From NCBI GenBank assembly GCA_009836625.1, contig VXVC01000007.1, positions 1 to 64,000 on the forward strand: a stretch of 64,000 bases of DNA, written 5' to 3'. This DNA is from Holophagales bacterium (lineage in GTDB: Bacteria; Acidobacteriota; Thermoanaerobaculia; Multivoradales; Multivoraceae). The position numbers and the translations under genes were made by a program. The notes under the pieces were generated by a model, which was not told the origin of the DNA, did no database searches, and saw nothing but the letters and a program-made list of their open reading frames with translations. This document shows positions 50,397 to 62,091 of the stretch, one piece after another; position 1 is the stretch's first letter, and every line of letters begins with the position of its first letter.

Positions 50397-51617
50397 CTAC
50401 AGCTCACCGAACGGCAGGGCGCTCGCGCCCGGACCCAACGGCAGTCGCACGTCGCCGGGATGAACGACGTAGCCGGGGGCGGCGGCTTCTCCGAGGTCGC
50501 TCTGCAACGTCCTGATCGGCCTCGCCATCGGCGGGCGCGGCGTAGCCGACGCCTTCACCTCGATTGGCACAAGTTTCCCGCCGGCCTCGATCACGAAGTC
50601 GACCTCGGTACCGGCCCTCGTCCGCCAGAAGTAGACCCGCGGCGCCTCGCCGCGGTGAGTCAGCGTTCTTGTGATCTCGGACAGGACCGCAGTCTCCATG
50701 ATCGGGCCCCTCATCGGCCCGGAGACCGCGTGCTCCGCGTCCCTCAACCCGACCAGGTGGCACAGCGTGCCGACATCGGTGAAGTACACCTTCGGCGTCT
50801 TCACGAGCCGTTTGCCGACATTCGCGAAGTACGGGCGGAGCACGATCACCTGGTACGTAGCCTCCAGCATCGACAGCCAGGCCTTCGCCGTGTTGACGGC
50901 GACTCCGAGATCCCTGGCGACATCGGCCAGGTTCAGCAACTGGGCGCTCCGGGCGGCGAGCACCCGAAGAAAGCCCTGGTACTGGTTCAGGTCGCCGACA
51001 TTGCGGACGGTGCGGACGTCCCGTTCGAGATACGTCTGCATGTAGCTCGCGTGCCACAGGAACGGGTCCCGGCCGGGGTTTGCCGCGAGTTCCGGGTAGC
51101 CGCCTCGAAGGAAGGTGTGCCAGAGGTCACCGAAAGCGGCGCCAGGCGACGGCCTGGCGTCGGGCCCGCCCTCCCAAGCCAGGGCGAGGCCCGGACGGCC
51201 CTCCGCCTCCCGCCTCGACAGAGGAAAGAGCCGGAGAACCGCCGCGCGGCCTGCCAGCGACTCCGTCACCTTCTCGGCGAGCATCAGATTCTGAGATCCC
51301 GTCAAGAGGTACCGGCCGTGCGCGCCGCGGTCCGCGTCGATTCGCTCCCGGATGTAGGGCAACAGGTTCGGAGCGTGCTGCACCTCGTCGAAGATGACCG
51401 GCGGACCGTTCATCTCCAGGAAGCCGCGCGGGTCGTCCATAGCAGCCGCCCGCACATCGGGAAGATCCAGCGAGACGTAGCGGTAGCTGGCACCGAAAAC
51501 GCGCTGAAGCAGCGTCGTCTTGCCGGCCTGCCGCGGACCGGTCAGCACGACCGCCGGGAACTCCGAGGCTGCCCGCTGCACGACGGGCTCCAGGGATCGC
51601 TCGATGTATCGCTGCAT
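50397..51617 (-). CDS. AAA-family ATPase with DUF4143 C-terminal domain
   Basis: A protein of about 406 residues. The N-terminal P-loop ATPase shows Walker A (TGPRQAGKTTLL), Walker B (PPVIFDEVQHAP) and the sensor-like LLTGSQN. The C-terminal DUF4143 part ends in a PD-(D/E)xK-like arrangement (EVDFVIEAGG followed by VPIEVKAS). Such stand-alone proteins are widespread and poorly understood, and often lie in variable regions. A winged-helix-like segment may sit around LLNLADVARDLGVAVNTA. The start is uncertain among GTG 51629, TTG 51623 and ATG 51617. Confidence 0.88.
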   Translation of the reverse strand: MQRYIERSLEPVVQRAASEFPAVVLTGPRQAGKTTLLQRVFGASYRYVSLDLPDVRAAAMDDPRGFLEMNGPPVIFDEVQHAPNLLPYIRERIDADRGAHGRYLLTGSQNLMLAEKVTESLAGRAAVLRLFPLSRREAEGRPGLALAWEGGPDARPSPGAAFGDLWHTFLRGGYPELAANPGRDPFLWHASYMQTYLERDVRTVRNVGDLNQYQGFLRVLAARSAQLLNLADVARDLGVAVNTAKAWLSMLEATYQVIVLRPYFANVGKRLVKTPKVYFTDVGTLCHLVGLRDAEHAVSGPMRGPIMETAVLSEITRTLTHRGEAPRVYFWRTRAGTEVDFVIEAGGKLVPIEVKASATPRPPMARPIRTLQSDLGEAAAPGYVVHPGDVRLPLGPGASALPFGEL

Positions 51618-51633
51618 CGGCAAGGCCACTCCG

Positions 51634-51674
51634 TAAGTGGCAATTATGCATTTCTACTGCACAATGTCCACTTA
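51634..51674. promoter_or_regulatory. AT-rich promoter with TAAGTGG/CCACTTA inverted repeat
   Basis: TAAGTGG (51634-51640) and CCACTTA (51668-51674) are perfect 7-bp inverted repeats flanking an AT-rich 27-bp stretch. Another CCACT occurs at 51626-51630. The site lies upstream of the DUF4143 ATPase gene and beyond the katG stop, so it probably controls the ATPase. Confidence 0.4.
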
Positions 51675-51724
51675 GAGCCGCCTACGACGGAAGCCGCCGG
51701 AAACCCGTTCGAGATGCGCCGGGA

Positions 51725-54040
<2,316 letters not shown>

Positions 54041-55615
54041 ATGACCGGAGCGACGCCGGCAGGACCACCCCCAATGCCACCGGGCTCGCTCGAAGCGTGG
54101 GCGATGGAGACGCCGCTTGCGACCGCCCTCTCGGACAGGAGACGCGCCGTCGACTGGGCCACCTGGAACGACCGCGCCAACCGGCTGGCGCACGCCCTGG
54201 AGCAGGAACTCGGGCTTGCGGCGGGAAGCCGCGTCGCCGTCCGGCTGCGCAACCGGGTGGAGTGGTTCGAGGTCGGGTCGGCGCTGGCGAAGGTCGGCGC
54301 GGCGCCGGTTCCGGTCGGCACTCGTCTGACCGCCGCCGAGGTCGGCTACATCACGAGCCACAGCGGGGCGCAGCTCTTCGTAACCGACGACCCGGAGACG
54401 GTGCGGGCCGCATCCTCGTTCCGGGGCGACGCCCTCCGCGCAACGATTCTGGTCGGCGGTGGCGCGCCGGACGGTGTCCTGGACCTGGAGGAGCTGATCC
54501 AGAGCGGGCGGCCGCTCCCGAGGGTCGCCGGCCCGCCCATCGGCGCCAAGAACATCTCGTACACCTCGGGCACCACCGGCCGCCCGAAAGGCGCCGTCCG
54601 CTCCTACACGCCTCAGCAGTTACAGGCGCTCGGCGCGATCGTCGCGACGATCAACTCGAAGCTCCGCCTCGGACGCGACGAGAAGCACCTCGTCGTCGCT
54701 CCGCTCTACCACGCGGCGCCGTCGTTCTGCGCGCAACAGGCGAGCCGCGCCGGCGGTCACCTCGTGCTGCACGAGCGGTTCGACGCCGACGCGGCGCTTG
54801 CGGAGATGGGGTGCGGGATCACCAGCACGTTCATGGTGCCGACGATGGTGCGCAGGATCCTGGCCCTGCCTGAGGAGTTACTGCAGGCGACCGATCTCTC
54901 CTCGCTGCGAGCCCTGATCCTCGGTGGCGCCCCCTTCCCCGCCGAGATGCGGGCGCCGGCGCAGGAGGTCCTCGGCGAGGTCCTGTTCGACATGTACGGC
55001 TCGACCGAGACAGGTTTCGCCACGATGCTCGAACCGGCCGATCAGGTGCGCAAGGCAGCGTCGGTCGGCCGGCCACTCGACGGCGTCGACGTCCTGCTGC
55101 TGGACGAAGAGCATCGTCCCGTGGCCCAGGGCGAACGGGGCGTGTTCTTCATCAGGAGCCCGATGCAGGTCAACGGCTACCACGCCGACGAGGAAGCGAC
55201 GGCGGAGAGCGCCCACAAGGACTACTTCACCGCCGGCGACGTCGCCTACGAGGACGACGAGGGCTTCCTCTACATCGTCGACCGGATCAAGGACATGATC
55301 CTGGTGGGCGGCGCCAACATCTACCCGGCGGAGATCGAACAGGTCCTGCGCGCCCATCCGGCCGTCCTTGACGCCGCGGTGTTCGGCATCCCCAACGAAG
55401 ATCTGGGCGAGGAGATCAAGGCGATCGTCGAACTCGCGCCGGGAGAGACCGCGGAGCCCGAGGAGCTGATCGCCCACTGCGGCGAGCGGCTGGCGAAGAA
55501 CAAGTGGCCCCGGAGCATCGACTTCCTGGCTGAACTGCCGCGCAATCCCACCGGGAAGATCCTCAAGCGGGAACTCCGCGCGCCGTACTGGGCCGACCGA
55601 GAGCGCGCGATCTAG
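54041..55615 (+). CDS. AMP-dependent acyl-CoA synthetase/ligase
   Basis: A 524-residue adenylate-forming enzyme that activates a carboxylic acid to its CoA thioester. Core motifs are YTSGTTGRPKGAV (P-loop), YGSTETGFATM, DRIKDMILVGGANIYPAEIE (hinge) and the catalytic Lys in NPTGKILKREL. There is no signal peptide. The frame is open far upstream only as a katG shadow; ATG 54041 is taken as the start. The acyl substrate (fatty, aromatic or bile-acid-like) cannot be named. It converges on the serine hydrolase-PhyH-transporter operon. Confidence 0.92.
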   Translation: MTGATPAGPPPMPPGSLEAWAMETPLATALSDRRRAVDWATWNDRANRLAHALEQELGLAAGSRVAVRLRNRVEWFEVGSALAKVGAAPVPVGTRLTAAEVGYITSHSGAQLFVTDDPETVRAASSFRGDALRATILVGGGAPDGVLDLEELIQSGRPLPRVAGPPIGAKNISYTSGTTGRPKGAVRSYTPQQLQALGAIVATINSKLRLGRDEKHLVVAPLYHAAPSFCAQQASRAGGHLVLHERFDADAALAEMGCGITSTFMVPTMVRRILALPEELLQATDLSSLRALILGGAPFPAEMRAPAQEVLGEVLFDMYGSTETGFATMLEPADQVRKAASVGRPLDGVDVLLLDEEHRPVAQGERGVFFIRSPMQVNGYHADEEATAESAHKDYFTAGDVAYEDDEGFLYIVDRIKDMILVGGANIYPAEIEQVLRAHPAVLDAAVFGIPNEDLGEEIKAIVELAPGETAEPEELIAHCGERLAKNKWPRSIDFLAELPRNPTGKILKRELRAPYWADRERAI

Positions 55616-55640
55616 CTAGGGGCGCCCGCTCCGAGTCATC

Positions 55641-56903
55641 TCAGTCGACGATCGCCTCCCTGATGGCGTTCTCGAAGCCGGCCGACACGCCCTTGCTGCC
55701 CTGCTGGACCATCAGCACGGCCGTGATCTCGTTCACCGGATCGGTCCAGGACACGGTTCCGAACGCACCGCCCCAACCGAAGGCGCCCTTGCCCCGCGCG
55801 CTCTTCGCGGCCACCGGGTCGAGCACGACGGAGACGGCGTAACCGAATCCCGAGCCGGACTCCTTGCCTCCCTGTCCGTAGAGCCCACCGACCTGGTTGC
55901 TCGACATCAGGGCGACCGACTCCGGGCTCAGCAGACGGTTCCCGAACAGCTCGCCTCCGCCGGCCAGCATCTGCTCGAAGCGAAGAAAGTCCTCGGCGGT
56001 GCTGGAGAGCCCACCGGAAGCCGACGCGTAGCGACTCGGCTTGTCCCAGCCCTTCGCCTTGCCGTCGAGGCCGTGGATGACGACCCGTCTGGATTCCTTC
56101 TCCGGCGGCAGGAAGAAGTGGGTGTCGACCATGCCGAGCGGCTCGAAGATCCGCTGGCGAAGGAACTCGTCGTAGGACTCGCCCGAGACGATCTCGACGA
56201 TCCGGGCGACCACGTCGTGTCCGATCCGCGGGCTGTAGCCCCATCGCGAGCCCGGTTGAAAGTCGAGCGGCATGCGGGCGTACAGCGGCACGCGGCTCGC
56301 CAGGGTGTCGTCCGGGCCGACGTTCGGCAGCTTCGCGACCGCCGTGCCCAGTCCGTAGCTGCCCAGCCCGGCCGTGTGGGTCAAGAGATCGTGGATCGTG
56401 ATCGGCCGCTCCGCCGGCACCAGGCGGTGCTCCGGCGTCTCGCCCGGCGCCACGAACGCGGGAACGATGTCCCTGTCAGCCGGCTCCCTGAGCACGGCGA
56501 CCTGCATGTCCCCGAACTCGGGCAGGTACTCCGCGACCTCGTCGGCCGGGTCGAAGAGGCCCTCCTCGACCATCATCATCGCCGCCACTCCGAGCACCGG
56601 CTTCGACGAGGAGGCCATCCGGAAGATCGCGTTCTTCTCCATCGGCCGACCCCTATCTGTGTCCATCAGGCCGTACGCCTCGAAGTGGACGACCTTCCCG
56701 CGCCGGGCCACCGCCGTGACCGCCCCCTGGATCTCGCCCGTGTCGACGTGGCGCTTGATGACGGCGTCGATCTCGAGCAGGCGTTCGCTCGACATGCCCA
56801 CGTCTTCCGGGGAAGCCACGGGAATCTCCTGAGCAGGGAGCGCCGTTGCGGCAATGGCCGTCGCGAACAGCGCCAGCAAAGCGCTTCTGAGGGACCTCTT
56901 CAT
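55641..56903 (-). CDS. Serine hydrolase, beta-lactamase family, with altered motifs
   Basis: A 420-residue exported protein (Sec signal ending ATALPAQ). SxxK is present in MASSSKPVLG. The second motif is Y-S-P (WGYSPRIGHD), not Y-x-N, and the third is W-G-G (FGWGGAFGT), not H/K-x-G. These are the variants found in the EstB/LovD-type esterase and transacylase branch. It starts 2 bp after the PhyH stop (an alternative GTG at 56912 overlaps it). It is the last gene of a transporter-oxygenase-hydrolase operon. Confidence 0.88.
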   Translation of the reverse strand: MKRSLRSALLALFATAIAATALPAQEIPVASPEDVGMSSERLLEIDAVIKRHVDTGEIQGAVTAVARRGKVVHFEAYGLMDTDRGRPMEKNAIFRMASSSKPVLGVAAMMMVEEGLFDPADEVAEYLPEFGDMQVAVLREPADRDIVPAFVAPGETPEHRLVPAERPITIHDLLTHTAGLGSYGLGTAVAKLPNVGPDDTLASRVPLYARMPLDFQPGSRWGYSPRIGHDVVARIVEIVSGESYDEFLRQRIFEPLGMVDTHFFLPPEKESRRVVIHGLDGKAKGWDKPSRYASASGGLSSTAEDFLRFEQMLAGGGELFGNRLLSPESVALMSSNQVGGLYGQGGKESGSGFGYAVSVVLDPVAAKSARGKGAFGWGGAFGTVSWTDPVNEITAVLMVQQGSKGVSAGFENAIREAIVD

Positions 56904-56904
56904 T

Positions 56905-57513
56905 TCACTCACCTTCCGTCGAAGCCGCCCAATAGAAGTACGAGATCGCCTGGCGCAACCGCCGGCTGCGGTTCGCTTCCGACCAGTGCACCGTCAGCGA
57001 GCTGTGAATCGCGGCGTCGCCCGGCTCGACCTCGACCGCCACCGCCTCCTCGGACTCGGCGCTGAAGCCCTCCAGGCCGACAACACTCGGCAGTTCCCGC
57101 CGGTGGGTGCCCCTCGCGTAGTAGAGGCAACCGTTCTCCCGGTCCGCCCGGTCGAGGGCGATCCAGATCGTCGCGCCCTTCTGGCGGTGCCCGACCGCAT
57201 CGAGATGCGGCCTGATCCCCGAGGTCTCCCCGGGAAGCCGGGCGAACCAGGCGGCCGTCGCGGGTTCGAGGTCGTCGTCCAGCAACGCGGAGATCAGCTC
57301 TCTCTGCCTGCCATGCTGGAGCTGATCCTCGAACCAGGAATCCACCCTGTTCAGGTTCTTGACGACGCCCGGGTACTCCTCGCCTCTCTCAACCTCGCTG
57401 AGACAACCTTCGGCGCGCGCACGCAACTCTTCCAGCTCCCCGGGCGAAAGAAAGCCGCGCAGGACGACGTAGCCGTCCCGGTCGAAGTCCCGTTTGAGCT
57501 GCTCCAGGCTCAT
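56905..57513 (-). CDS. Phytanoyl-CoA dioxygenase (PhyH) family oxygenase
   Basis: A 202-residue Fe(II)/2-oxoglutarate oxygenase. The N-terminal FDRDGYVVLRGFLSPGELEE is the family start. The iron site is H-x-D (IRPHLDAVGH) with the distal His in HSSLTVHWSEANRS and a following Arg (RSRRLRQAI) for 2-oxoglutarate. It is somewhat short (250-290 aa is usual). It overlaps the transporter gene by 4 bp. The substrate is unknown; PhyH homologues hydroxylate lipids, ectoine or secondary metabolites. Confidence 0.87.
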   Translation of the reverse strand: MSLEQLKRDFDRDGYVVLRGFLSPGELEELRARAEGCLSEVERGEEYPGVVKNLNRVDSWFEDQLQHGRQRELISALLDDDLEPATAAWFARLPGETSGIRPHLDAVGHRQKGATIWIALDRADRENGCLYYARGTHRRELPSVVGLEGFSAESEEAVAVEVEPGDAAIHSSLTVHWSEANRSRRLRQAISYFYWAASTEGE

Positions 57514-59009
57514 CCGCCGCCGGCTCCCGTTGCCCGCGCCGCGCGCCGCGCCTCGAGCACGGTCAGGATCTCCTCATGCCTGCCGGCGTTCAGGCGGTAC
57601 AACATCATGAACAGGATGCCGACGCCGTAGATCAGGAGGCAGAGGGGTCCGCTCATCACCAGCAGGCCGGTGAGCGTCCCCGCCGACACTCCTTCCGCCT
57701 CGGCGTTCTGCGGGAACCGGATCAGTTCCAGCCCGAAGCCTCCGATCAGCCCGCCGAAGCCCTCCGTCGCCTTCATCGCGAACTCCCGAACCGAGAAGAT
57801 CGTGCCCTCGGCCCGGCTTCCGGTCCGGAGTTCGTGGTCGTCCGCGATGTCGACCAACTGGGAGTCGACCACGATGGCCATTACCGTCACCAGGGCATAG
57901 CCGACGAACAACGGTCCGAACAGCAGGGGCAGCAGCAGCGCCGAGTCGTTCCCCGGAAACAGACCCGCCAGGCGCAGGACGTGCGGAAAGGCCACCAGGA
58001 CGGCCGAGACCGCGCTGGTGAAGATGACCGTCGGTTTCTTGTCGAAGCGGCGCGTCATGTACTTGGCGAGCGGAAGGGCCACGAAGATCCCTGGAATCTT
58101 CGCGAAGGCCAGGACCGAGAACTGTTCCGTCGACAGGTCGTAGACCCAGATCCAGGTGAAGATGTTGACCATGTCCAGCACACCCTGGGCCGCGGCGATG
58201 GTCAGCCAGGAGGCAGTCACCGACACGAAGGATCTGTTCGCGAGCAGTTGCCGCAGCTCTCCGTAGTGGTCGCGGAAGTTGAAGCGCCGGCGAGTGGTCG
58301 TGTGCAGATGGGGGATCTGGTCGGCCGTGCCGAAGGTACAGACGAGAACGGCGGCCAGCACCACGACTGCGCCGAACCCGGCCAGAATGACGTACCGGCT
58401 CGGGTCGAGGAGCCCGTTGCTGAACGCCGGCGTGGACGGAAAGACAGCGTTCAGGACCAGCAGGCTCAACCCGACCGCGGCGCCCGTTGCGACGACGTTG
58501 TACCAACCGAAGACCGAGGTCCTTTCGTGATAGTGGTCGGTGAGTTCCGCACCGAGCGCGTCGCGCGGGATGTTGTGGAATGACGTCGAGATCCGGAGCA
58601 GGACCAGAAAGCACACCTGCCACGCGAAGAGGGCGCCCTCGCTCAGACCTGAGACGGGCTGATAAAGGAAGTAGAACGAGATCGCGATCGGCAGGGCCGA
58701 CATCAGCATCAGCGGGTGGCGACGCCCCCATCGGCTCCGGAAGCGATCGGAGATCGCTCCGACCATCGGATCGGAGACCGCGTCGACGATGCTCGCGATC
58801 AGGTAGGCGACGCCGCACAGAGCCGCCGAGACGCCGAGCACCTGGTTGTAGAAGATCAGGGTGGTGACCCGGCCGGCGACCACCATCCCCTCCTGGAAGC
58901 CGCCGGAGGAGAAGGCGAGCTTTGTGCGCAGCGGCACCATTCGCCGACGATCGGGGAGCCCGCGGCCGGGCGAGTCGGCGGCCGTCTGAGGCTGGATGTC
59001 GGCTGTCAT
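57510..59009 (-). CDS. GPH-family MFS transporter
   Basis: A 499-residue 12-TM carrier with a polar N-terminal extension. Marks are ASIVDAVSDPMVGAISDRFR, SRWGRRHPLMLMSA and HNIPRDALGAELTDHYHERT. It is the first gene of the operon with PhyH oxygenase and serine hydrolase, and divergent from the LLM flavoprotein. It is the third GPH homologue in the window and probably has its own substrate, processed by the two downstream enzymes. Confidence 0.88.
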   Translation of the reverse strand: MTADIQPQTAADSPGRGLPDRRRMVPLRTKLAFSSGGFQEGMVVAGRVTTLIFYNQVLGVSAALCGVAYLIASIVDAVSDPMVGAISDRFRSRWGRRHPLMLMSALPIAISFYFLYQPVSGLSEGALFAWQVCFLVLLRISTSFHNIPRDALGAELTDHYHERTSVFGWYNVVATGAAVGLSLLVLNAVFPSTPAFSNGLLDPSRYVILAGFGAVVVLAAVLVCTFGTADQIPHLHTTTRRRFNFRDHYGELRQLLANRSFVSVTASWLTIAAAQGVLDMVNIFTWIWVYDLSTEQFSVLAFAKIPGIFVALPLAKYMTRRFDKKPTVIFTSAVSAVLVAFPHVLRLAGLFPGNDSALLLPLLFGPLFVGYALVTVMAIVVDSQLVDIADDHELRTGSRAEGTIFSVREFAMKATEGFGGLIGGFGLELIRFPQNAEAEGVSAGTLTGLLVMSGPLCLLIYGVGILFMMLYRLNAGRHEEILTVLEARRAARATGAGGG

Positions 59010-59062
59010 CGCGGCGCGTCACAAACTTGGAACAGCGTACCACTTGGAGTAACTTACGGCCC

Positions 59063-59989
59063 ATGGAATTCGGCGCCCAGCTCAGCAGCTACCGCGTGCC
59101 GTGGTCGGAAACCGAGGCCACGGTCCAGGCGATCGAGAACGGCACCTGGAGCAGCCTGTGGTTTTCGGACCACTTCCTGCCGCCGGCTGCTCCCAACGAC
59201 GAACACCTGTCGGCCCTCGAGGTTTGGACCCTGGTCACGGCGGCGGCGGTCGTGACCGAGCGGGTGCGGCTCGGCACGCTCGCCTGCGGCGTCACCTACC
59301 GCAATCCGGCCCTGCTGGCGAAGATCTGCGCCAGCGTGGACCACATCAGCGGCGGACGCATGGAGCTGGGGATCGGCGCCGCCTGGTTCGAACGCGAGCA
59401 CGTGGCCTACGGCTGGGAGTTCCCCACCCTGCGCGAGCGCTCCGACCGCCTGGAGGAGGCGGCTCAGCTCATCCGCCTGCTCTTCACTGCGGAAGAAGGC
59501 GAGAAGGTCTCCTTCGAGGGGAGCCACTACCGGCTGGACGAGGCGCCCCTGGTACCGGGATCGACCCGGCCGCGTTCCACCCGGACGGCCCACATCCCCA
59601 TCCTGATCGGCGGCAACGGCGAGAAGCGAACGCTCCGCACCTGCGCCCGCTACGGCGACATCAGCAACCTGGACTTCTGGCACCCCGCCGGCGTCGATGT
59701 CTTCAGGCACAAGCAGAAGGTCCTCGACCGCCACTGCGAGGACGCCGGACGCGACCCGGCGGAGATCAAGAGAACGGTCGGTCTGCCCTTCCGGCTCTTC
59801 GCGAACGACGAGGAAGCCGCGAAGTCACCCGGACAACCCTGGTACTGCTGGGGCACCGCTTCCTACGTTCAGGACCTGCTGCACCAGTACGTCGAAGCCG
59901 GCGCCGAGGAGATCGTCCTCTGCGGCATCGGCAACCGGCCGGAGGCCTGGCAGCAGATCGACGAAGAGATCCTCGCGCCATTCCGTTGA
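59063..59989 (+). CDS. LLM-class flavin/F420-dependent oxidoreductase
   Basis: A 308-residue luciferase-like monooxygenase family TIM barrel. Typical text is LWFSDHFLPPAAP, LGTLACGVTYRNPALLAK, DHISGGRMELGIGAAWFERE and PILIGGNGEKRTLR. The last of these is the family's flavin-phosphate loop. GGAG precedes ATG 59063. The fold binds FMN or F420; which one cannot be told from sequence. It is next to a GPH/PhyH operon and upstream of the cytochrome-copper protein. Confidence 0.9.
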   Translation: MEFGAQLSSYRVPWSETEATVQAIENGTWSSLWFSDHFLPPAAPNDEHLSALEVWTLVTAAAVVTERVRLGTLACGVTYRNPALLAKICASVDHISGGRMELGIGAAWFEREHVAYGWEFPTLRERSDRLEEAAQLIRLLFTAEEGEKVSFEGSHYRLDEAPLVPGSTRPRSTRTAHIPILIGGNGEKRTLRTCARYGDISNLDFWHPAGVDVFRHKQKVLDRHCEDAGRDPAEIKRTVGLPFRLFANDEEAAKSPGQPWYCWGTASYVQDLLHQYVEAGAEEIVLCGIGNRPEAWQQIDEEILAPFR

Positions 59990-60038
59990 GGGCTACAATC
60001 GCCGCATCCGCGGACTCTCGCCGCCCAAGGAGAACCCC

Positions 60039-61403
60039 ATGAAGTCCCGCCTTCCCTTCCTCGTTACCGGCCTCGCGCTCGTCGCGACCACCGTCCTCGC
60101 CGCGCCCCCAGCCAACAACGCGGTGGACCCCGCGACGGTGACCTGGGCGGACCACATCGCGCCCATCCTCCACGAGAACTGTGCGAGTTGCCACCGGCCC
60201 GGGCAGACGGCACCGATGTCGCTCCTGACCTACGACGAGACGCGGCCCTGGGCGAAGTCGATCCGCCGGTTCACCAGTGAACGCACCATGCCGCCGTGGT
60301 TCGCCAACCCGGAGCACGGCGAGTTCGTGGAGGATCCGAGCCTCTCCGACGCCGAGATCGAGACGCTGAACAACTGGGTCGCCGCGGGCGCACCGGCCGG
60401 CGACCTGTCGCAGGCTCCGGAGCCGCCCACGTTCGATTCCGACTGGAAGCTGGGTGAGCCGGACGTAATCTACACCGCGCCGGCGTTCCACGTCTCAGAC
60501 GACATCGAGGATCACTACGAGTGGCTCCAGGTGGACAACCCGGTCGACGAAGAGCGCTGGATCCGGGCGATCGAGATCCACCCCGGATTCGTCGAAGCGG
60601 TACATCACCAGTTGACCTACCTGGCGCCGCCCGACGCCACCATCGCGGGCGTGCGGAGCACGACCGGAACCCTGGACCTCACCTTCGTCGGCGGTTGGGG
60701 TCCGGGCGTCGCGCCGCTCCAGTTCGCGGAAGGGCACGGAATGCGCATGCCGCCGAACAGCACGCTGTTCTTCCAGATGCACTACCACAAGACCCCGGGC
60801 CCGGGCACCGGCGGCACGGACCAGACGACGATGGGCCTCTACTTTCACGACGAGAAGCCCGAGAACGTCGTGGAGACGCTGTGGCTGGTCGATCCGACCC
60901 TGAACATCCCGGCGGGCGAGAGCGACTACCACTCCTGGTCGTCGTACACCACCGAACACGAGGCGGTGCTCTTCGACTTCACACCCCACATGCACCTGCG
61001 GGGCAAGTCGATGACGTTCACGGCCGAGTACCCGGACGGCCGCAAGGAAGTCCTGCTCGACGTGCCGAACTACGACTTCAACTGGCAGCTCACCTACACG
61101 CCGACGGCGCCCAGAGTGATCCCGGCCGGCACGACGATCCGCGTCGACGCGAAGTTCGACAACTCGACCGACAACCTGGCGAACCCCGATCCGACGTCGA
61201 ACGTGACCTGGGGCGAGGCGACGACCGACGAGATGATGGTCGGCTTCATCCACTACACGTTCAGCGACACGACGAAGCAAACGAACATGCCCACCTTCAT
61301 CGTGCCCGAGCAGTTGAGGGAGCAGATGCAGCGGGTTCGCGAGTTCCGGCGCCAGCAGCGGGAAGCGGCCAAGGCGGCCGCTGCCGAAACCAGCGGCGGC
61401 TGA
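60039..61403 (+). CDS. Cytochrome c / copper type II monooxygenase-like fusion protein
   Basis: A 454-residue exported protein with AAGGAG before the start and a Sec signal ending VLAAPP. Residues 35-120 are a c-type haem domain (C48-AS-CH52, with a candidate Met ligand in TMPPWF). Residues 135-420 resemble the peptidylglycine/dopamine beta-monooxygenase fold with all copper ligands in place. These are H189-H190 (AVHHQL) and H248 (FQMHYH) for one site, and H317-x-H319 (PHMHLRG) plus M399 (TTDEMM) for the other. The C-terminus is a charged helix. The fusion could deliver electrons from the haem to a copper oxygenase. Confidence 0.85.
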   Translation: MKSRLPFLVTGLALVATTVLAAPPANNAVDPATVTWADHIAPILHENCASCHRPGQTAPMSLLTYDETRPWAKSIRRFTSERTMPPWFANPEHGEFVEDPSLSDAEIETLNNWVAAGAPAGDLSQAPEPPTFDSDWKLGEPDVIYTAPAFHVSDDIEDHYEWLQVDNPVDEERWIRAIEIHPGFVEAVHHQLTYLAPPDATIAGVRSTTGTLDLTFVGGWGPGVAPLQFAEGHGMRMPPNSTLFFQMHYHKTPGPGTGGTDQTTMGLYFHDEKPENVVETLWLVDPTLNIPAGESDYHSWSSYTTEHEAVLFDFTPHMHLRGKSMTFTAEYPDGRKEVLLDVPNYDFNWQLTYTPTAPRVIPAGTTIRVDAKFDNSTDNLANPDPTSNVTWGEATTDEMMVGFIHYTFSDTTKQTNMPTFIVPEQLREQMQRVREFRRQQREAAKAAAAETSGG

Positions 61404-61404
61404 T

Positions 61405-62091
61405 CTAGCGGCCCAGCACGCCGTAAGTCCCGTCCAAAACCAGACGGATCGAGACATACAGCCCGAACATCGGGACGACGACCCAGATCGTGTTCGGCGC
61501 CCACACCCAGAGTAGTCGGTCCAGCCGGCCAATGGCCCGGTGCCCGCCGGAGACGTAGAAGCTCACCATGTAAAGGGAGCTGACGTAGACCCACTGCCAG
61601 AACAGCGCGACTCCGAGGATCCCGGCAACGACGGCCGGCAGGAAACCCGTGGTCATGGACAGAAGCAGGATCATCGACGGAATCGGCGTGGCGAAGCCGT
61701 TCCCGACGTCGCAGTTGAAGCCGAACGTCCGCCGATCCGTGTAGGCGTCGTCGTACACGCAGTAGGCCGCCCAGACGTCCGCCCACGCCGTCGGCGACAG
61801 GATGCCCGTGAGCGGAATCCCCGAGAACAGGAACAGGAGCGCCGGCGGCCGGCCAGTCGCCGCCCCGCGTTCGCGCCAGTACTCCGCCCGCTGCGCGATG
61901 TAGTCGCGCCGCAGGTACAGGCAGGCCTCCCAGTAGCAGATCAGCAGGTTGATCGACAGGAACAGGCTGAGCACGAAGTAGGTCGGATCGACGCCGCCGT
62001 GCAGCCGGAAGCTCGCCACGTTCCAGGCAACTGTCTGGAGAGCGACGACGACAACGACGAAGGCCGCGACCGGGATCTTCGGCCCCTTCAT
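61405..62091 (-). CDS. Multi-pass membrane protein of unknown function
   Basis: A 228-residue protein with about six hydrophobic segments. There are conspicuous aromatic and charged clusters between them (INLLICYWEACLYLRRDYIA and YCVYDDAYTDRRTFGFNC). No family is recognised with confidence. ATG 62091 overlaps the stop of the upstream S9 peptidase (ATGA), so it is cotranslated with it. It may serve the peptidase or be an enzyme embedded in the membrane. Confidence 0.7.
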   Translation of the reverse strand: MKGPKIPVAAFVVVVVALQTVAWNVASFRLHGGVDPTYFVLSLFLSINLLICYWEACLYLRRDYIAQRAEYWRERGAATGRPPALLFLFSGIPLTGILSPTAWADVWAAYCVYDDAYTDRRTFGFNCDVGNGFATPIPSMILLLSMTTGFLPAVVAGILGVALFWQWVYVSSLYMVSFYVSGGHRAIGRLDRLLWVWAPNTIWVVVPMFGLYVSIRLVLDGTYGVLGR

